NCBI RefSeq assembly: GCF_040712315.1
Contig: NC_134024.1
Coordinates: 31,637,555-31,701,554, forward strand
DNA from: Castanea sativa
Lineage: Eukaryota; Streptophyta; Magnoliopsida; Fagales; Fagaceae
DNA: 64,000 nucleotides
Direction of reading: 5' to 3'
In this document: positions 43,996-56,365 of the stretch, piece by piece
Layout: every line of letters starts with the position of its first letter
How positions within the stretch are numbered: position 1 is the first letter of the stretch
The notes under the pieces: generated by a model
Database searches by the model: none
Told to the model about the DNA's origin: nothing
What the model saw: only the letters and a program-made list of their open reading frames with translations
Position numbers and translations under genes: made by a program

Positions 43996-45469
43996 GGACA
44001 GTCGTTATAATGTTTTTCTTGATATCATTTGAGGTACAATTCATAATTAAAAGTAGGAATGAGATTCTTAAGTTGAAACTTGATTAATTTAACATGATTT
44101 GCCGTATGTCTAGGAATGTTAAACAATCTTCCATGAGTGGAAAATATGAATTCATATAATGCTTCTGACTTCTCTCTCCCTTTTCTATATTGAACTTTCG
44201 TTAAAAATGCCTTCTTAACAATGAAGACTATAGATTTATTAAGTGAAACAAAATTCTTATTCCCTTGACACAGTATCTCATCTTGTTAGTTAACAGAATA
44301 GGAAATAATTATGAATTTACTAAGATCTTATTTAAATCCTCTGATTCCTACCTAGCTAGTGGTTGTTACTATCATGGTTTATTATATGTAAACTTGTTAG
44401 TTGTTACCGTTGTCATTCTTGCCTATAAACAGTGTACATTGCATCCATCTCCCAATTCGACATTGATGCTTAACTGTATGCCCAAATAGGATTGTTGTTG
44501 GAATCGACCTTGACTGTACACAACTTGTTCAAGGGGGTTAAAAAAAAAAAAAAAAAAAAGGAGGAAAACACTTATTTTTAAAACGCTTTTTGTTAGAAGA
44601 ATTTAAATCCTTTAAACAATTATTTGCCACTTACTCGCCACTAACCAAACTCGAACTAAATTAACCTTAATGAACAATCAGTTTTAAGTTACTAGTGAGG
44701 TAAATTAACCAGTGAATATATTAAATTTCTTTTTGGGGGTGGGGTACAAATTATAAATGAGTAAGACTAGAGATCTACAAAAGCAAAAATAAAAAAATTG
44801 AGCTACTTTTATTAGTGGTAAAACCAGTAAGTAGTAACAACAAAGAGTGACAATTTTAGGAGTGAAAATCAATATTATCTGATGATGCCGAAAATATCAC
44901 CAGTGAGTTGCAAGCGCTCCTCAAACGAAAACAACACCTGCAAAAAGAAAACGAAGGACCTAGAAGAGAGCACCGGTGTGGTGTCGGCCGAATACCCTCC
45001 GAAGGTCAAGTTAGAGTCTTGTTCCTTTAACCCTAGAGTGCTAGAGTTAAGAATATTATGTGTACCTTCATACTTAGGGTTTCTGGGGTATTTATAGTGG
45101 GTAGAATTACCTTTCTTTGAGGATACAACTTCCTTCTCAAGTTCCTTTCCATATAGGAGTCTTCTTAAACGTGTGCCGCAAGAAGTCTAAATATACACGT
45201 TTGCGTGGGGATAAAGCAGAAGCTTATCTGAAATATATCAAATGACATGCCACGTGGCATCCATAATTAATTTATACAAGACGGATATTCAGCAACACCT
45301 AACCGTCATAGCTGGGTCAATCATGGTGTCGATCCGTCCTCACTGTTTCCGTCCATTTACTATTTTTATCCCCTTCATTATCAAAACTCAAAAAGAAAGC
45401 TCAGTTGGGGAAAAAGCCTATTACAAACTTTTAACCTGACATCATCACAATCATTAAAAAAAAAAAAAC
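43996..45469. other. Intergenic DNA, nothing recognised
   Basis: AT-rich with a poly(A) run at 44541-44560. Small open frames here (for example 44265-44489 and 44882-45097) have no recognisable domain and no paralogue within the window. Confidence 0.5.
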
Positions 45470-45511
45470 ACACACACACACACAAACAACAACAACAACA
45501 ACAACAACAAC
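45470..45511. repeat. (CA)n(CAA)n microsatellite
   Basis: A compound tract of ACACAC then ACAACAACA repeats, after poly(A). Confidence 0.9.
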
Positions 45512-45890
45512 TTACGCCTCTAATTGAGTTGTGACTTGTGTGACTCTTTGTGATTCTCAGTTACCCCGAAAGAGTTCGAAATGCTTCTTTGACTGTGCTG
45601 ACCAAACGTTAGCATTTATGGCAAATTCATTAGCCAAAAAAAAAAAAAAAAAAAAAAAATCTAGAAATACTGCTTTATGTGACTAACTTAGTCATAACTT
45701 GATGTAGCAAACCGCAAACTGTAACTAGTGCAGAAAAAATTAGCTAATAGATCTAAGTGAAAGTATCGAGCAATTAATTATAATCTACTACATAAAATAT
45801 TTGTGATAATTAATGTGGCCCTAAAATTACTCGTTATTTCGAGTGTGGCCATCTCCAGCTCAAGTCGGGTTTGTCACCTGTCAGCAATCA

Positions 45891-46236
45891 CTAATGCTAT
45901 GTTTGGAAGTTTTGAGAGAGAGGAGAGTAGAGGGAAATAGAGAGAAGGAGAGTAGTGGAGAGGAGAGTAGAGGGGAATAATTAGTCTTTTATTTGTAATT
46001 TTGTTAATATAGTAAGGGTAAATTTAATAATTCATTTGATCAAGTATTTTTATACTCAACTCTTCATTCAAATCTCTCTAATTTGGAGAAATTAAAAATG
46101 AGATGTTAGAAGTAGTTCAAACCCCTTTAAATCCCTCCCCTTCTTTCCTTAAAAAAAAAAAAATCTCAACAAGGTAATTAAATTACTTTCCCCCCTGCTC
46201 TACTTCACCTCATTTTCCCAACATTCACACAGCATA
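45891..46236. mobile_element. Possible foldback MITE
   Basis: The left TAATGCTATGTTTGGAAG with AG-rich GAGAGGAGAGTAGAGGGG pairs loosely with the right CCCCTGCTCTACTTCACCTC and CACACAGCATAA. Arms are diverged and no target duplication is clear, so this is tentative. Confidence 0.4.
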
Positions 46237-47188
46237 AGTTCTCTTTCTATCCATTTTTCATTAGGGTATAGAATTCATGTCTACTAGTGTAAGAGCTGGA
46301 TTCAAATCAAGGGCTCCACCACCTAGGAGACATTCTAGGTCAAAAGAAAGTTATTGGGTGATAGAAATCATTTGATTGATTCTATTTAAATGATAGTGAT
46401 TCTATTTAAAATTCCAAAAGCTATTGGTTTTTAGATTGATTGCTTTGTGTCCCTGAAGAGTTACTTTGATTTTCTGTGAAAGGTATGTGCTTTGATAAAA
46501 AGTGGTGACTTTCAGTCAAGTGGCTTTTGGTTTTGGCAGTCGTGTCCTTTGCTACCGTATAACAGTATATGTAAGAAAAATCCTTGATTTTGGCAAAGGT
46601 CGTACGTTTGCTTGTAAAGTTACAACTTGGTGTTCATATTTGATTATTAAAGATGTGGTCCTTATCATTTCATCAATTAAAAAATCAATTAAGAAAGGAG
46701 AAAATTGAATAATGGAAGATGGGTGAGAGAGAGCGAGAGAGAGTGGAAAAATGGAACATATATTAATATTTTATTTTGTTAGAATAAGTGAGAGATAGAA
46801 TAGGTGAGTGAGAGGTTAGAATTTTTTATTTCTGCCTGCTCATCACAATATCTTTTCAAGGGCAAAGTTAGGTATCCTAAGCTTTTTTACTGCAACTGTG
46901 TTATAAATTGGGATTGTTCAATGCAGTGATGTTTAATATGTAATATTGATTAGTCATGCATTCTTCAAAAAAAAATTCTCATGAGTATAGAGATCATGAT
47001 TCATGTATAAGTGTAGTACGATATCTCCGTAATATTGATTATTTTGCACTTACTAAAAAGAGATTCATACATTACAGCTTTGATTTTAAAGAAAGCGGAA
47101 AGTGAAAACAAATAAACAATTTGGTGCGCGCATTACCATAAAATTACTAAAAGTATAACAGAAAAAAAAAAAAAGAAGAATATTCAAG
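46237..47188. other. Intergenic DNA, nothing recognised
   Basis: AT-rich with a GAGAGA tract near 46725-46745. The 68-codon open frame at 46502-46708 lacks any recognisable feature. Confidence 0.5.
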
Positions 47189-47257
47189 TGTTAGAATAAT
47201 AATTAAATATACAATTTTCTAATACCTTAAAAATTTGAGACAATCAATAATTTAACA
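47189..47257 (+). repeat. Possible TRIM LTR with degenerate Met PBS
   Basis: TGTTAGAATAATAATTAAAT to AATTTAACA is followed by TGGTATTAAAGTAGG, a decayed form of the TGGTATCAGAGC primer site. A second TGTTAGAATAATAGTTAA start stands at 47579. This looks like the relic of a tiny LTR element. Low certainty. Confidence 0.4.
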
Positions 47258-47344
47258 TGGTATTAAAGTAGGTGGTTGTCAATTTGAACCACATATATAT
47301 ATATATATATTTTTTTTTTTTCATTTAAAAAAATTATATATAAA

Positions 47345-47490
47345 ATAGAATTTTAACCTATGGTATCCGATACATGATGATTGCTCGTTATCATTAGGTT
47401 AATACATCAATTAGTTTTTGATATAATCGAAGTTCAAACTCTAGATTTCTTTATTCGATGATAAGAAATTTTACCAATTGAACAACTAGA
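47345..47490 (-). mobile_element. tRNA-derived SINE-like remnant inside the TRIM-like relic
   Basis: The minus strand reads GTTCAATTGGTAAAATTTCT (A-box-like), then AGTTTGAACTTCG (B-box-like, 47428-47440), then TGATAACGAGCAATCATCAT and CCATAGGTTAAAATTC. This order matches a common eudicot SINE type as I remember it. Decayed; no duplication found. Confidence 0.5.
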
Positions 47491-47692
47491 AACCATACAT
47501 TTTAAAAGTTAAAAAATCCACATGTTAAACCCTACTTATTATTTAAGGGGGGAGCTTTGGTTCATACATAAGAGATGGTGTTAGAATAATAGTTAAGAGA
47601 TTAAATCTATCATTATTTTTTTTATTAGTTATAATTTTAATACAATTAATTTATCAATTTACAATGTGTCCTTACCATCAAATCATGAAAAG

Positions 47693-47857
47693 ATTTTTTT
47701 TCTTCGAAATAAGATAGAATTTCTACTCTAACCTAATCTAAGTGTATATGTGTGTGAAACTCCTTCTTGGAGACTTGAACCTCGGCCCTTGCCTCTCCCA
47801 CACCCCACAAGCATTTATACTTGTAGAGTGACCACTGCACTAAGGGTGTGCGGTGGT
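47693..47857 (-). mobile_element. SINE with 13-bp TSD AAATCATGAAAAG
   Basis: The minus strand starts ACCACCGCACACCCTTAGTG. Pol III boxes are A (TAGTGCAGTGGTC, 47830-47842) and B (GGTTCAAGTCTCC, 47769-47781). It ends in AGAAAAAAAA. AAATCATGAAAAG occurs exactly at 47680-47692 and 47858-47870, a target duplication of LINE-driven insertion. 165 bp. Confidence 0.92.
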
Positions 47858-47870
47858 AAATCATGAAAAG

Positions 47871-48654
47871 TTACAATGTCATAAAAGTTGCTCTTACTAT
47901 GTAAAACTTTCGGAATACAATAATTAGGCATTAAGGATTAGGTAGAGAAACTTTCAATTGCCAAGAACTTAATATGTTGCTGAATTAGTTGACACATCTC
48001 CACGTACCCAACTATTGAATTATAACAAAAAAAAAAAAAAAAATTATGAAGAGAAACTTTTTCTGTTTTTTGAAAAGTCATTTCTGGCTTAAATTGACCC
48101 CAATCCTCCACATTTTCCTCATCCAATAATCATTGTCTAACAGGAAGCATAAACTTATTGAACAAGAAATAATGAAAGACAATATGGATTACTGTAGGTG
48201 CGTTTGTACCATGAAATCAGGTAAAATAGGGGGCTGTAGAAACAAGTTGAGTCCCTTTCATAAAAACATAAATAGACATTTGGTAATAAACCATAAATAT
48301 TCCACCTAATGCATGAAGCTTGCAAGCTTGTTATTTGCTTAAACATATTTTCAATCTAGTAGTTAAATTTGTTTTATGAAATGAGTATCTATTTGATAGA
48401 ATGTACAAAGAACATATCAATTCAAAAACAAAGAAAAGAAAAAGGCAAATAGAACTACTTGTTGAAGATAATTTTAAAGGCAAATTATATTTTTCCACCC
48501 TAAAATTTCATCTCGATTACACTTACCACCCCTTGAATTATGGAAAGGGACGATTAAATGATCAACCTCCCAAAATATAATAGTATCTCCCTTGTTTATT
48601 TTGCTATTAATTCCAATGGAAACTATAAACATTTGCACCACTCATGACTTTTTG
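47871..48654. other. Intergenic DNA, nothing recognised
   Basis: AT-rich with a poly(A) at 48028-48044. No coding signal. Confidence 0.5.
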
Positions 48655-49010
48655 AAAATGAGGAAATTCTCTTAAAGGTAGGGATGGCCCTTATTAATGA
48701 AAATATAAGGAAGATTCACTTGAGATGATTTGGTATTATTAAGATGAGAGCGACTAATGCACCAATAAGAAGAAGTAAGTTGATTTTAGTTGAGTAACGA
48801 AAAATGGCAGGTGAAGACCAAAAAAGACATTAGTAAAAGTTGCAAAAAATGACATGTCAATTAAAGAAGTAACAGAGAGTATAAGCTTAGATAGAATGGA
48901 ATGAAGGAAAAGGATATATGTAGCCAACCCTAACTGATTTGTTGAAGATCCATAACCAATCCTAAAAATTTTGGACTAAGGTTGTTGTTGCTATTGTTGT
49001 ATAAGAGAAA
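48655..49010 (+). mobile_element. RTE-type LINE 3' remnant
   Basis: Decayed translation shows NIRKIHLRWFGIIKMRATNA and PIRRSKLILVE, the end of a LINE reverse transcriptase frame. Then come the typical CATGTCAATTAAAGAAGTAA, GATAGAATGGAATGAAGG and CTAAGGTTGTTGTTGCTATT with a TTG-rich tail at about 48978-49000. Such TTG tails are typical of plant RTE elements. 5' truncated, many stops. Confidence 0.72.
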
Positions 49011-50773
49011 ATCATTGCTTTTAATTAACTTAAATAATTTAATTCCAGCTATAATTTAGTTATTACTTATTGAGATAGATTTGTTAAGGGGTAATTTTTT
49101 TTTAGTTGCCATGTTTACCATTTATGAGAAAAGAATAAGATAATCATGTAATTAATGAACAAACTCGAGCTTGTTTGGTAAGAAAATGAACAAAACTTGA
49201 TTATGTAACTCATTATGTTAATATTTTGACTCATTTTCAAACTAAAATTAAATTATCAATCATGAACTCTTAATACTCAGCTTGGCTCAACTCATTTATA
49301 GCCCTTATTGTAAGTGGGTTTTCCATCCAAGCATTTTCACTGGAGTCCCATGTTTGAACCTAGCTAACTTGAGTGCCACTTGGTTAGTAGTTCCTGTGTG
49401 TGAAAGCAAAGTTAATGTTTTAGATGAGAGTTTATGTGTGAGAGTTTGGTAAATATGTTATCATCTCAATCCCTTTTTTTTTTTTGGATAATTAGATAAT
49501 TAGGGGTGAGAGGATTTAAATCCTTGATGTCTTCATTGAAAATACCAGAAAGTTCCAGATGAACTATAAGACTCTTAGCATTAATCCAAAATTCTAAATC
49601 TAAGTTTGAGTTGGATAATTTTTACTTCAATTACTCATTTTTGTTACTATGATCCAATCACTTTATTCTGGAATGACTATTCAATGGCTTAGCTACTCAC
49701 TTGTGAACATTTTCTTTCTATTTTTAAATTTCCTACCCGTTATCTCTCTCTTTCTCTCTCTCTCCATCAAAAATACTTTTCAAAGTTTAAAGTGTTAAAT
49801 TTTAACAGGGGAAAAGTCAACAAAGGGAAAATACAATTTTAAAAAATTCACATTTTTTAAGTGCATCTTTATTTTTTATCTATTTTTACCCAAACAAATA
49901 AACTAACAAATAAGAAAATCCAAATACATTTTTTTTCTTGTTCTTTCAAAGATTTTTAGTTAGAAAATAATAGAATAAAAATCTCATTTCTCACCTTTTG
50001 TGTTCTACTTTTATACTCTACTAAATCAAATTCAATTATTATATAGAAAATGAAAAATGTGTAACTGGTTGTGATAGTAGAGAGAGTATGAAATGGAATA
50101 TAAAGGATTGTGTTTATAGAAACACGAGGAAGCACTTATAACAGTTTTCAATCCCCCCAAGCTCCTATCGTTTTCATTTTCTTTGCTCATACTTTCCCAA
50201 GATCAAAATTGCAGCTGACTGCTGCTGAGTGTTGGGAATTATAGTATATAGTTTCTTCAATTTTGAAATTCTTAATAGGTGTAAGCGTGTGAAGATTTGG
50301 TCTTATTAGATATATATTTTCCTAATATTCCTTAAATTATCTTTCCCCACATCATCAAAATTCAAATAAGTCTAATACTTGAAATTAGTGAAATAAAATG
50401 TCAATGAGTAGGATGGCTGGGTCCCATGAGTTATAATATGATATAATATTTAATTATCGTGTCTGTGTCTTAAATATAATATAATATAATATCAATATAA
50501 ACCTTATCATTTTTTCTCTCTATATATAATATAATAGAATTGATAGATCAACTCTCTTCAAAAAAATGCCCTAAAAAAAAAAAAAAACTCTTCAAAAAAA
50601 AAAAAAAATTGATAGATCAACTCGAGAATTGATCTGATACGAACCGATCTCGAAATCAATCCAACTCTCTAACTCAGAGTAAATTATTTCAATTCTAAGT
50701 TTAGTTTTGGAATCTAAGATAATAAATAAATAAAAAATCAACTCCATTAATGAGAAATAGCCCAAATTTGTAA

Positions 50774-50777
<4 letters not shown>
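49011..50777. other. Intergenic DNA, nothing recognised
   Basis: AT-rich. Contains CT-rich runs (49745-49765), poly(A) runs (50575-50606) and short ATATAATATAAT tracts (50440-50530). No gene. Confidence 0.5.

Positions 50778-50828
<51 letters not shown>
50778..50828. repeat. (TA)n microsatellite
   Basis: A pure TA repeat of about 51 bp. Confidence 0.95.
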
Positions 50829-50833
<5 letters not shown>

Positions 50834-51845
50834 AATTGGTTAAAATATTGAACATTTATCTAGTTTATTTTTTATTTACTCTTTGATTCTTAGTTTTAAA
50901 CTTTTAATGGTCATAGTAAATTCACTTTATTATCCATTATAGCTCAATTGACCTTAATCCCTTTTATTATCGATTATAGCTCAATTGATTAATACAAACA
51001 TTTTTGCAGTAAATTTTTTCAAAAAATTGTCGAATTATTATTATCTTTTTGAAAGTAAATTGTCATATTATTGTATCCGGTATTACTATATCCCTTAATA
51101 CATGTAATTGACACAAGTTTTCTCAAGAATAGTCATATTCTCGTATCTTACCATTCCCGTACGGTGTTTCTCAAAATTATTGCTCATCATCTAAAGGTAA
51201 TTGGTTTGTTTGGAAGAATTACTTATTTTATTGATTTCTTCTAAAAAAATTATTATGGGATTTAAAAAATAAATTAGATAAAAGTATAATTATAATTATA
51301 TTTAAAAAAATAAAACCTTAATAGATTTTCAAAAATTATATGTAAACTAATTAAATAAACTCAAAATAAATTCTGAACAAATGAATAGGTTTGATGATTA
51401 AAAAGGCAGAAAAAAGAAAAGAAAAGAAAAGAAGAACATGTTTCAAATAATAAAATTGTTTACAGATTAAATTCCCATGATGTTCCTGAATGTGAGGCAA
51501 TTCAGCTTGTCGAGCACGTTCCCATTCTTATTTGGACGGCCAACTATGAATGTAAAGAGACGTTGAAAGTTTTTTTAAAAAAAAATTATTTTTAATTATT
51601 TTTTAAACGAATAATTCACTCATTTATTTATATGTAAACAGTCATGATACAGATCATCTAAAGCAGGTGGAGGCTCATCTTCCAACCAATACATATTGAT
51701 AAGGGTATTTTCAAATAGAAATAAACTCATTGCATACAAAGAAGCCAACGAGTCCATTGAGCCCGTTAGCTTCATATACGTGTGAAGTAGCACAAATTTG
51801 ACAACGCCATAAGCTGACGCCATCACCTCAATACCCGACGGCATC
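50829..51845. other. Intergenic DNA left of Gypsy3
   Basis: AT-rich up to about 51600. From about 51640 composition rises and phrases such as AAGCCAACGAGTC resemble the Gypsy3 LTR (AAACCAACGAGTT at 51888), so the true LTR start may be as early as 51640. A 74-codon minus frame at 51620-51844 is not recognised. Confidence 0.45.
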
Positions 51846-52317
51846 TATATGAGACGATGAGAGTAAAAAAGGCCGACGGTAGTAAAGAAACCAACGAGTT
51901 GAAGATCATGACGAGTCTAACGTGGTATTTCTTGACCTCCACGAATATCTATATAAGGAAATATCTTATACCCCACGATTAACCCTAATCAAGAGAATCC
52001 CTATAAGAAAAGGATCCCGCAATATATGCCTATTAATAAGGATCTTTCCTACAAGGAAAGACCCTCCTCGCCAAGAAACGAATGTCACTCTATGCTACTA
52101 TAAAAACCCTCAAACCCTCACAAACCAAGGTATACATAATTCACCCTAATTCTGGCACTCTAGAGTTGTGAGAATTCTCTAACTTGACATTCGAAGGGTA
52201 TTTGGCCAGTACCACACCAGTACTCTCTGTAAGGTCTTCTTCTTTTTGTGTTGTGCAGGTTTTTGTCTAAAGCACGTGAGCACTGTGCGACTTATTGACA
52301 ATTTTTTGCGTCATCAG
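51846..52317 (+). repeat. Gypsy3 5' LTR (left end uncertain)
   Basis: The right end TTTTTTGCGTCATCA and the preceding AACTTGACATTCGAAGGGTA, TTTGGCCAGTACCACACCAG parallel the Gypsy1 LTR (AACTTAACATTCGAAGGGTC, TTTGGCTAGTACCTCACCAA). The left boundary cannot be set without a 3' LTR. Confidence 0.7.
52099..52106 (+). promoter_or_regulatory. TATA box in Gypsy3 LTR
   Basis: TATAAAAA in the context CTACTATAAAAACCC, at the position equivalent to CTATATAAACC in Gypsy1. Confidence 0.55.
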
Positions 52318-52318
52318 T

Positions 52319-52335
52319 TGGCGCTGTCTGTGGGA
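52319..52335 (+). other. Gypsy3 primer-binding site
   Basis: TTGGCGCTGTCTGTGGG after LTR end CATCAG; one C-to-T change in the TGGCGCC core. Confidence 0.8.
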
Positions 52336-52382
52336 AACTCCGTAATAAAAGCCATACTACCACTTCCTGGACAAAGAGTTGT

Positions 52383-53870
52383 ATGATACTCACTCGCTCG
52401 ATGGCTACCACCAACAACAACAAAGGAGATGAACCATGTACCACTGCCCTCGAGAGACAAGTTCAAACTCTCGCCGTGGCTGTGGAACACCTCACCAATC
52501 AAAACCATGACTTAGAGGAATAACTGTGCCAAAAGAATGTAGGGCTTAATACTCAGGAGGAGGACCAAGAAGGCACCAGCGTTGAGAGAAGGGACCAAGA
52601 AGGGTTGGAAGGTAGCAATGCCCTAAGCAGACCAGAGCGACAGGACACAAGCCGTCCATTTGCCGCAGAGACAGTTCCACCACACATGGTCGCAGAAATG
52701 TAGATGATGAAGGAACGGATGAACTTCATGATGAACGCCCTCAGAGGACGGGTGTTTAGCGACCTCGACGAATTGGTCCATTGGATGAATTCACCCTTCC
52801 TTACATCTGTCACTTCATTCCCCCTTTCGCCGAAGTTCCGCATGCCGTCAATAGAGGCCTACGACGGATTAGGATCCCTTAGATCACCTAGAGTCTTTCA
52901 AAACCTTGATGCACTTGCAAGGCGTGGCTGATGAGATCATGTGCTGAGCCTTTCCAACTACGTTGAAGGGTCCTGCAAGGGTATGGGGGTATGGTTTAGC
53001 AGGCTGACGCCAAACTCCATCAGCACCTTTAAAGAGTTGAGCGCATAGTTCACTTCACACTTTATCGGGGGGCATAGGTATAAGAAGTCCACTGCATGCC
53101 TGATGAACATCAAGCAACGGGAGGATGAAACGCTAAGGTCTTACATTACTCGCTTTAACAAAGAGGCCTTCTCAATTGATGAAGTTAACAACAAGATACT
53201 CATGGCTGCATTCATGAATGGGTTACGGAAGGGGAAGTTTTTGTTTTCCTTATACAAAAACAACTCGAAGATTATGTCGGACATGCTTTACAAGGCTACT
53301 AAGTACATGAACGTGGAAGATGCGCTGCTTGCCCTAGAAGGGAAGCCCAAGAAGAGGGAAAGACAAGAAGAGGCACGACAGGACAAGGGACGGAAGACAA
53401 CCGGGACTGGAGACTGATGGGAGGATAGGCGCTCTGAACCCCCCACTGGGAGGTTCGCAAGCTTCACCCTGCTTATTGCCCCGATCGATCAAGTCTTAAT
53501 GAAAATCAAGGACGAAGAGCCTTGACGTTTCCTGGAAAGCTGAAGGGAGACCCTAGTAAGAGGTCCAGAGAGATAAGTATTGCCGTTTTCACCGTGAATA
53601 AAGTCATGATACATCTGATTGCTATGACTTGAAGCAGCAAATAGAAGCTCTTATCAGACAAGGAAAGTTTCAAAGGTTCGTCAGCAAGGAAAGGATGGAT
53701 GTGCCGCAAGAACAGGTTGCCCAAAGGGAGAACGAGTGTCCTAGGCCGCCCTTAGGAGACATAAAAATGATTGTGGGAGGAACTACAGCTTCTAGCTCAT
53801 CTAAAAAGGCCCGTAAGACTTACTTAAGGATGGTTCAATATGTCTAGCTAACAGGCTTCATCCCAAAAAT
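52383..53870 (+). pseudogene. Gypsy3 gag, broken
   Basis: The start MILTRSMATTNNNKG at 52383 is followed by ALERQVQTLAVAVEHLTNQN, NSPFLTSVTSFPLSPKFRMP, then after a frameshift near 52875 the capsid core. MNIKQREDETLRSYITRFNK and KFLFSLYKNNSKIMSDMLYK stay open to 53417. The zinc knuckle near 53578-53625 is damaged (CRFHRE*SHDTSDCY). Collinear with Gypsy1 gag. Confidence 0.87.
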
Positions 53871-53929
53871 GGCGTAGGTCAACAACCCCATCATTGGATT
53901 ATCAGAGGAAGATGCTCAACGTCTACACC

Positions 53930-54390
53930 ACCTGCATGATGATGCACTCGTTGTTAGCATATGAGTAAGGGACTACAACACACACCGGGTCTTGGTTGAC
54001 AATGGAGGCTTTGCTGACATCCTCTACTACCCAGCATTCCAGCAGATGAGGATTGAAAGAGAACGGCTAGTTCCAACCAACGCCCCGCTCATTGGGTTCG
54101 GAGGCACAAGAATATATCCCCTCGATGCAGTCACATTACTCGTAACGGTTGGCAACTACCCTCAGCAAATCATTAAGGATGTAACATTCCTTGTGGTCGT
54201 CTGCTCGTTTGCCTACAATGCCATCCTAGAACGACCTACCCTTAACTCATGGAAAGCCGTGACTTCAACTTATTACCTGATGATTAAGTTCCCCACAAAG
54301 TATGGAGTTGGAGAAGTACGTGGGGATTAAGTGGTGGTACGCAAGTGTTACATAGCAATGCTAGAAATGGACGACCATCTACAGACCATG
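53930..54390 (+). pseudogene. Gypsy3 protease region
   Basis: The motif VLVDNGGFADILYYPAF (53983-54033) has Gly-Phe where DNGSS is normal. The domain then reads IGFGGTRIYPLDAVTLLVTV, YPQQIIKDVTFLVV and AYNAILERPTLNSW. A TAA ends the frame at 54328. Coding (CYIAMLEMDDHLQTMS) runs straight into the TRGAG2 target site. Confidence 0.85.
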
Positions 54391-54395
54391 AGCAT

Positions 54396-55452
54396 TGATA
54401 GGCCAAGATTGTATTGACCCCTTGTGATAAATTAATTGATTAATTAGCCAAGTTAATTAATTAATCCAATTAACATGCAGAAAGCGTGGTAGCACAAACA
54501 AATCACCAAATAACTAAATGCAGCAGAAATAAAATTTGACACGGGTGATTTGTTTATGAATGGGGAAAACTATCAAGGGAAAACCACTGAGGTAGATTTT
54601 CACCGGGTGAATTTAAGGTCACCACTCCCAAGAATCCATTATTATCAAAACAAGTGGTTACAAGTAAAGGAATTCCAGTACCTTATACCTATCTACAGTT
54701 GAACCCTTACCCCAATACCTAATTGGACTTGTTCTGTAGTGATAATCTCTCCTTTTGATGCACGGCTCCTAGTACGTGACTAACCAATCGATACGCGGAT
54801 CCTAGTATGCGGCTTACTCTTTTGCACGAATTCCAGTACGTGACTAACTCTACAACAACCCTTTGATTGTTGTAGTAGATTTGCAGCAGCTTTACATAGA
54901 AACACCAATAAGATCTTCAATGTTGGTGCAAGAGATTTTTCTTGGTTACAGAACTCAAAGGCGTATAAGAAACGCAATAAGAACTCTTTCTTCTGTAGGA
55001 GGAGGCTAGGGTTTCGAAAAGAAAACTTTATGAAGCTCTCTAGGGTTAGGTTTTTCCTTTTCCACCTCCTTTTAAATAGGAGCTTAATGGGCTCTCCTAT
55101 TCAAAATAGGTTTACATAAACCTTGGGCTTTCCTAGTCCTATAAGGATTATACAAACCCATAAACAAATAGCCTTTTAAAATAAAAACGTTGCTGGCTAT
55201 AGTCTGAATCCCGTAAGCTCGATAGATTGAGACATGTGTCGAGCTTTAATGAATCTCGACAGAACGAGCTTCTGTTGAAGAAGTATCGAGACCTGCAGAT
55301 TGCACTTTTCTTGAGCAGTTCTTGAGTAATCTTTATGTCTTCAATTTAGCCACTTGTAATGATCATCTTGTACCTACTTAAATCTACCCAAATACAAGTA
55401 AAGTACGTTTTGTCAAAGGATATGCCAATTACATAAAAATATGTCTCTAACA
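54396..55452 (-). repeat. TRGAG2 3' LTR
   Basis: 1057 bp, plus-strand ends TGATAGGCCAAGATTG and ATATGTCTCTAACA. It resembles TRGAG1 at both ends but has its own central part (GGAGGAGGCTAGGGTTTCGA), so it is a subfamily. Confidence 0.94.
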
Positions 55453-55466
55453 ATCTCCCCCTTTGG
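55453..55466 (-). other. TRGAG2 polypurine tract
   Basis: The minus strand reads CCAAAGGGGGAGAT, abutting the 3' LTR. Extra purine runs (AAAAAGGGGGAGAAAT) occur at about 55958-55975. Confidence 0.82.
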
Positions 55467-56144
55467 TAATCCGTGACAAAACTACAAGAGTACATTGAAT
55501 ATCCTAGAATACATTCTACTCAAGATTACAGAATAAATAAGCCTAGACTAAAAGGTCAGAACCTTGGAAGTTGCTACAAGAAGAAGGTTTGGAATCATGA
55601 CTGGGCTTTAACTTGTCTTTCCTGAAAGGCACTAAACAAAACACATCAAGGTACCATGTGGAAAATAATGACAAGTTAAATAAATAAGAAACATGTGTAT
55701 AAAGAGAGAAAAGAAACAACACATGTGAGATAAAGAGTGAAACACATACATCATCATCAATATAGAAACAACACATGATGTATGCAAATGGTTACAAAAC
55801 CAAAAGATACACAACACAAAAATATATCAATAACAATGTGTATCAAAATAACTCTCCCCCTAAGTTAGTTACATCAAAAACTTTCTTCCATTAACATGAA
55901 GTTCTCTCCCTAAATCTATTACTCCCCTTGAGGAATGACATTCAATTCTCAAATTTCTCCCCCTTTTTGACACGATTGTCAAAGGGCATAAAAAGCCAAA
56001 AGACTTGATCGGAGATAGACAGAAACTGATACAAAAGGAATGATGAGAACAAGGAACCATACACCTACAAGAAAAAAAAAAAAGATGCTATGGACACAAA
56101 GAAAAAAAAATGCAAAACAAAGAAAAAATAAAATGCATGCAAGG

Positions 56145-56365
56145 GTATCTTGATCGATCGAGAGGTGTCGAGAATCTATCGAGAAGAAGCCAACCTCGAT
56201 GGATCAAGAAGCTATCGAGCAACTATCGAGGAGTTAGAAACTTTCTCGATAGATCGAGAAGCTGTCGAGAAGTTATCGAGATTACGATAAAAAGAAGCTG
56301 AAGAGCTCGATAGATAGCCTAGCTGTTGAGAGGTGTCGAGGAGCTGTCGAGATTACTTTGAAAAC
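56145..56365. repeat. TCGA-motif cluster in TRGAG2
   Basis: TTGATCGATCGAGAGGTGTC, AGAAGCTATCGAGCAACTATC, GATAGATCGAGAAGCTGTCG and similar copies, about twelve TCGA cores in 220 bp. Same relative place as 20075-20360 in TRGAG1. Confidence 0.82.

Noticed and set aside
47428..47781. tRNA gene suggested by B-box sequences
   Set aside because: No cloverleaf could be drawn and the exact TSD marks a SINE insertion.
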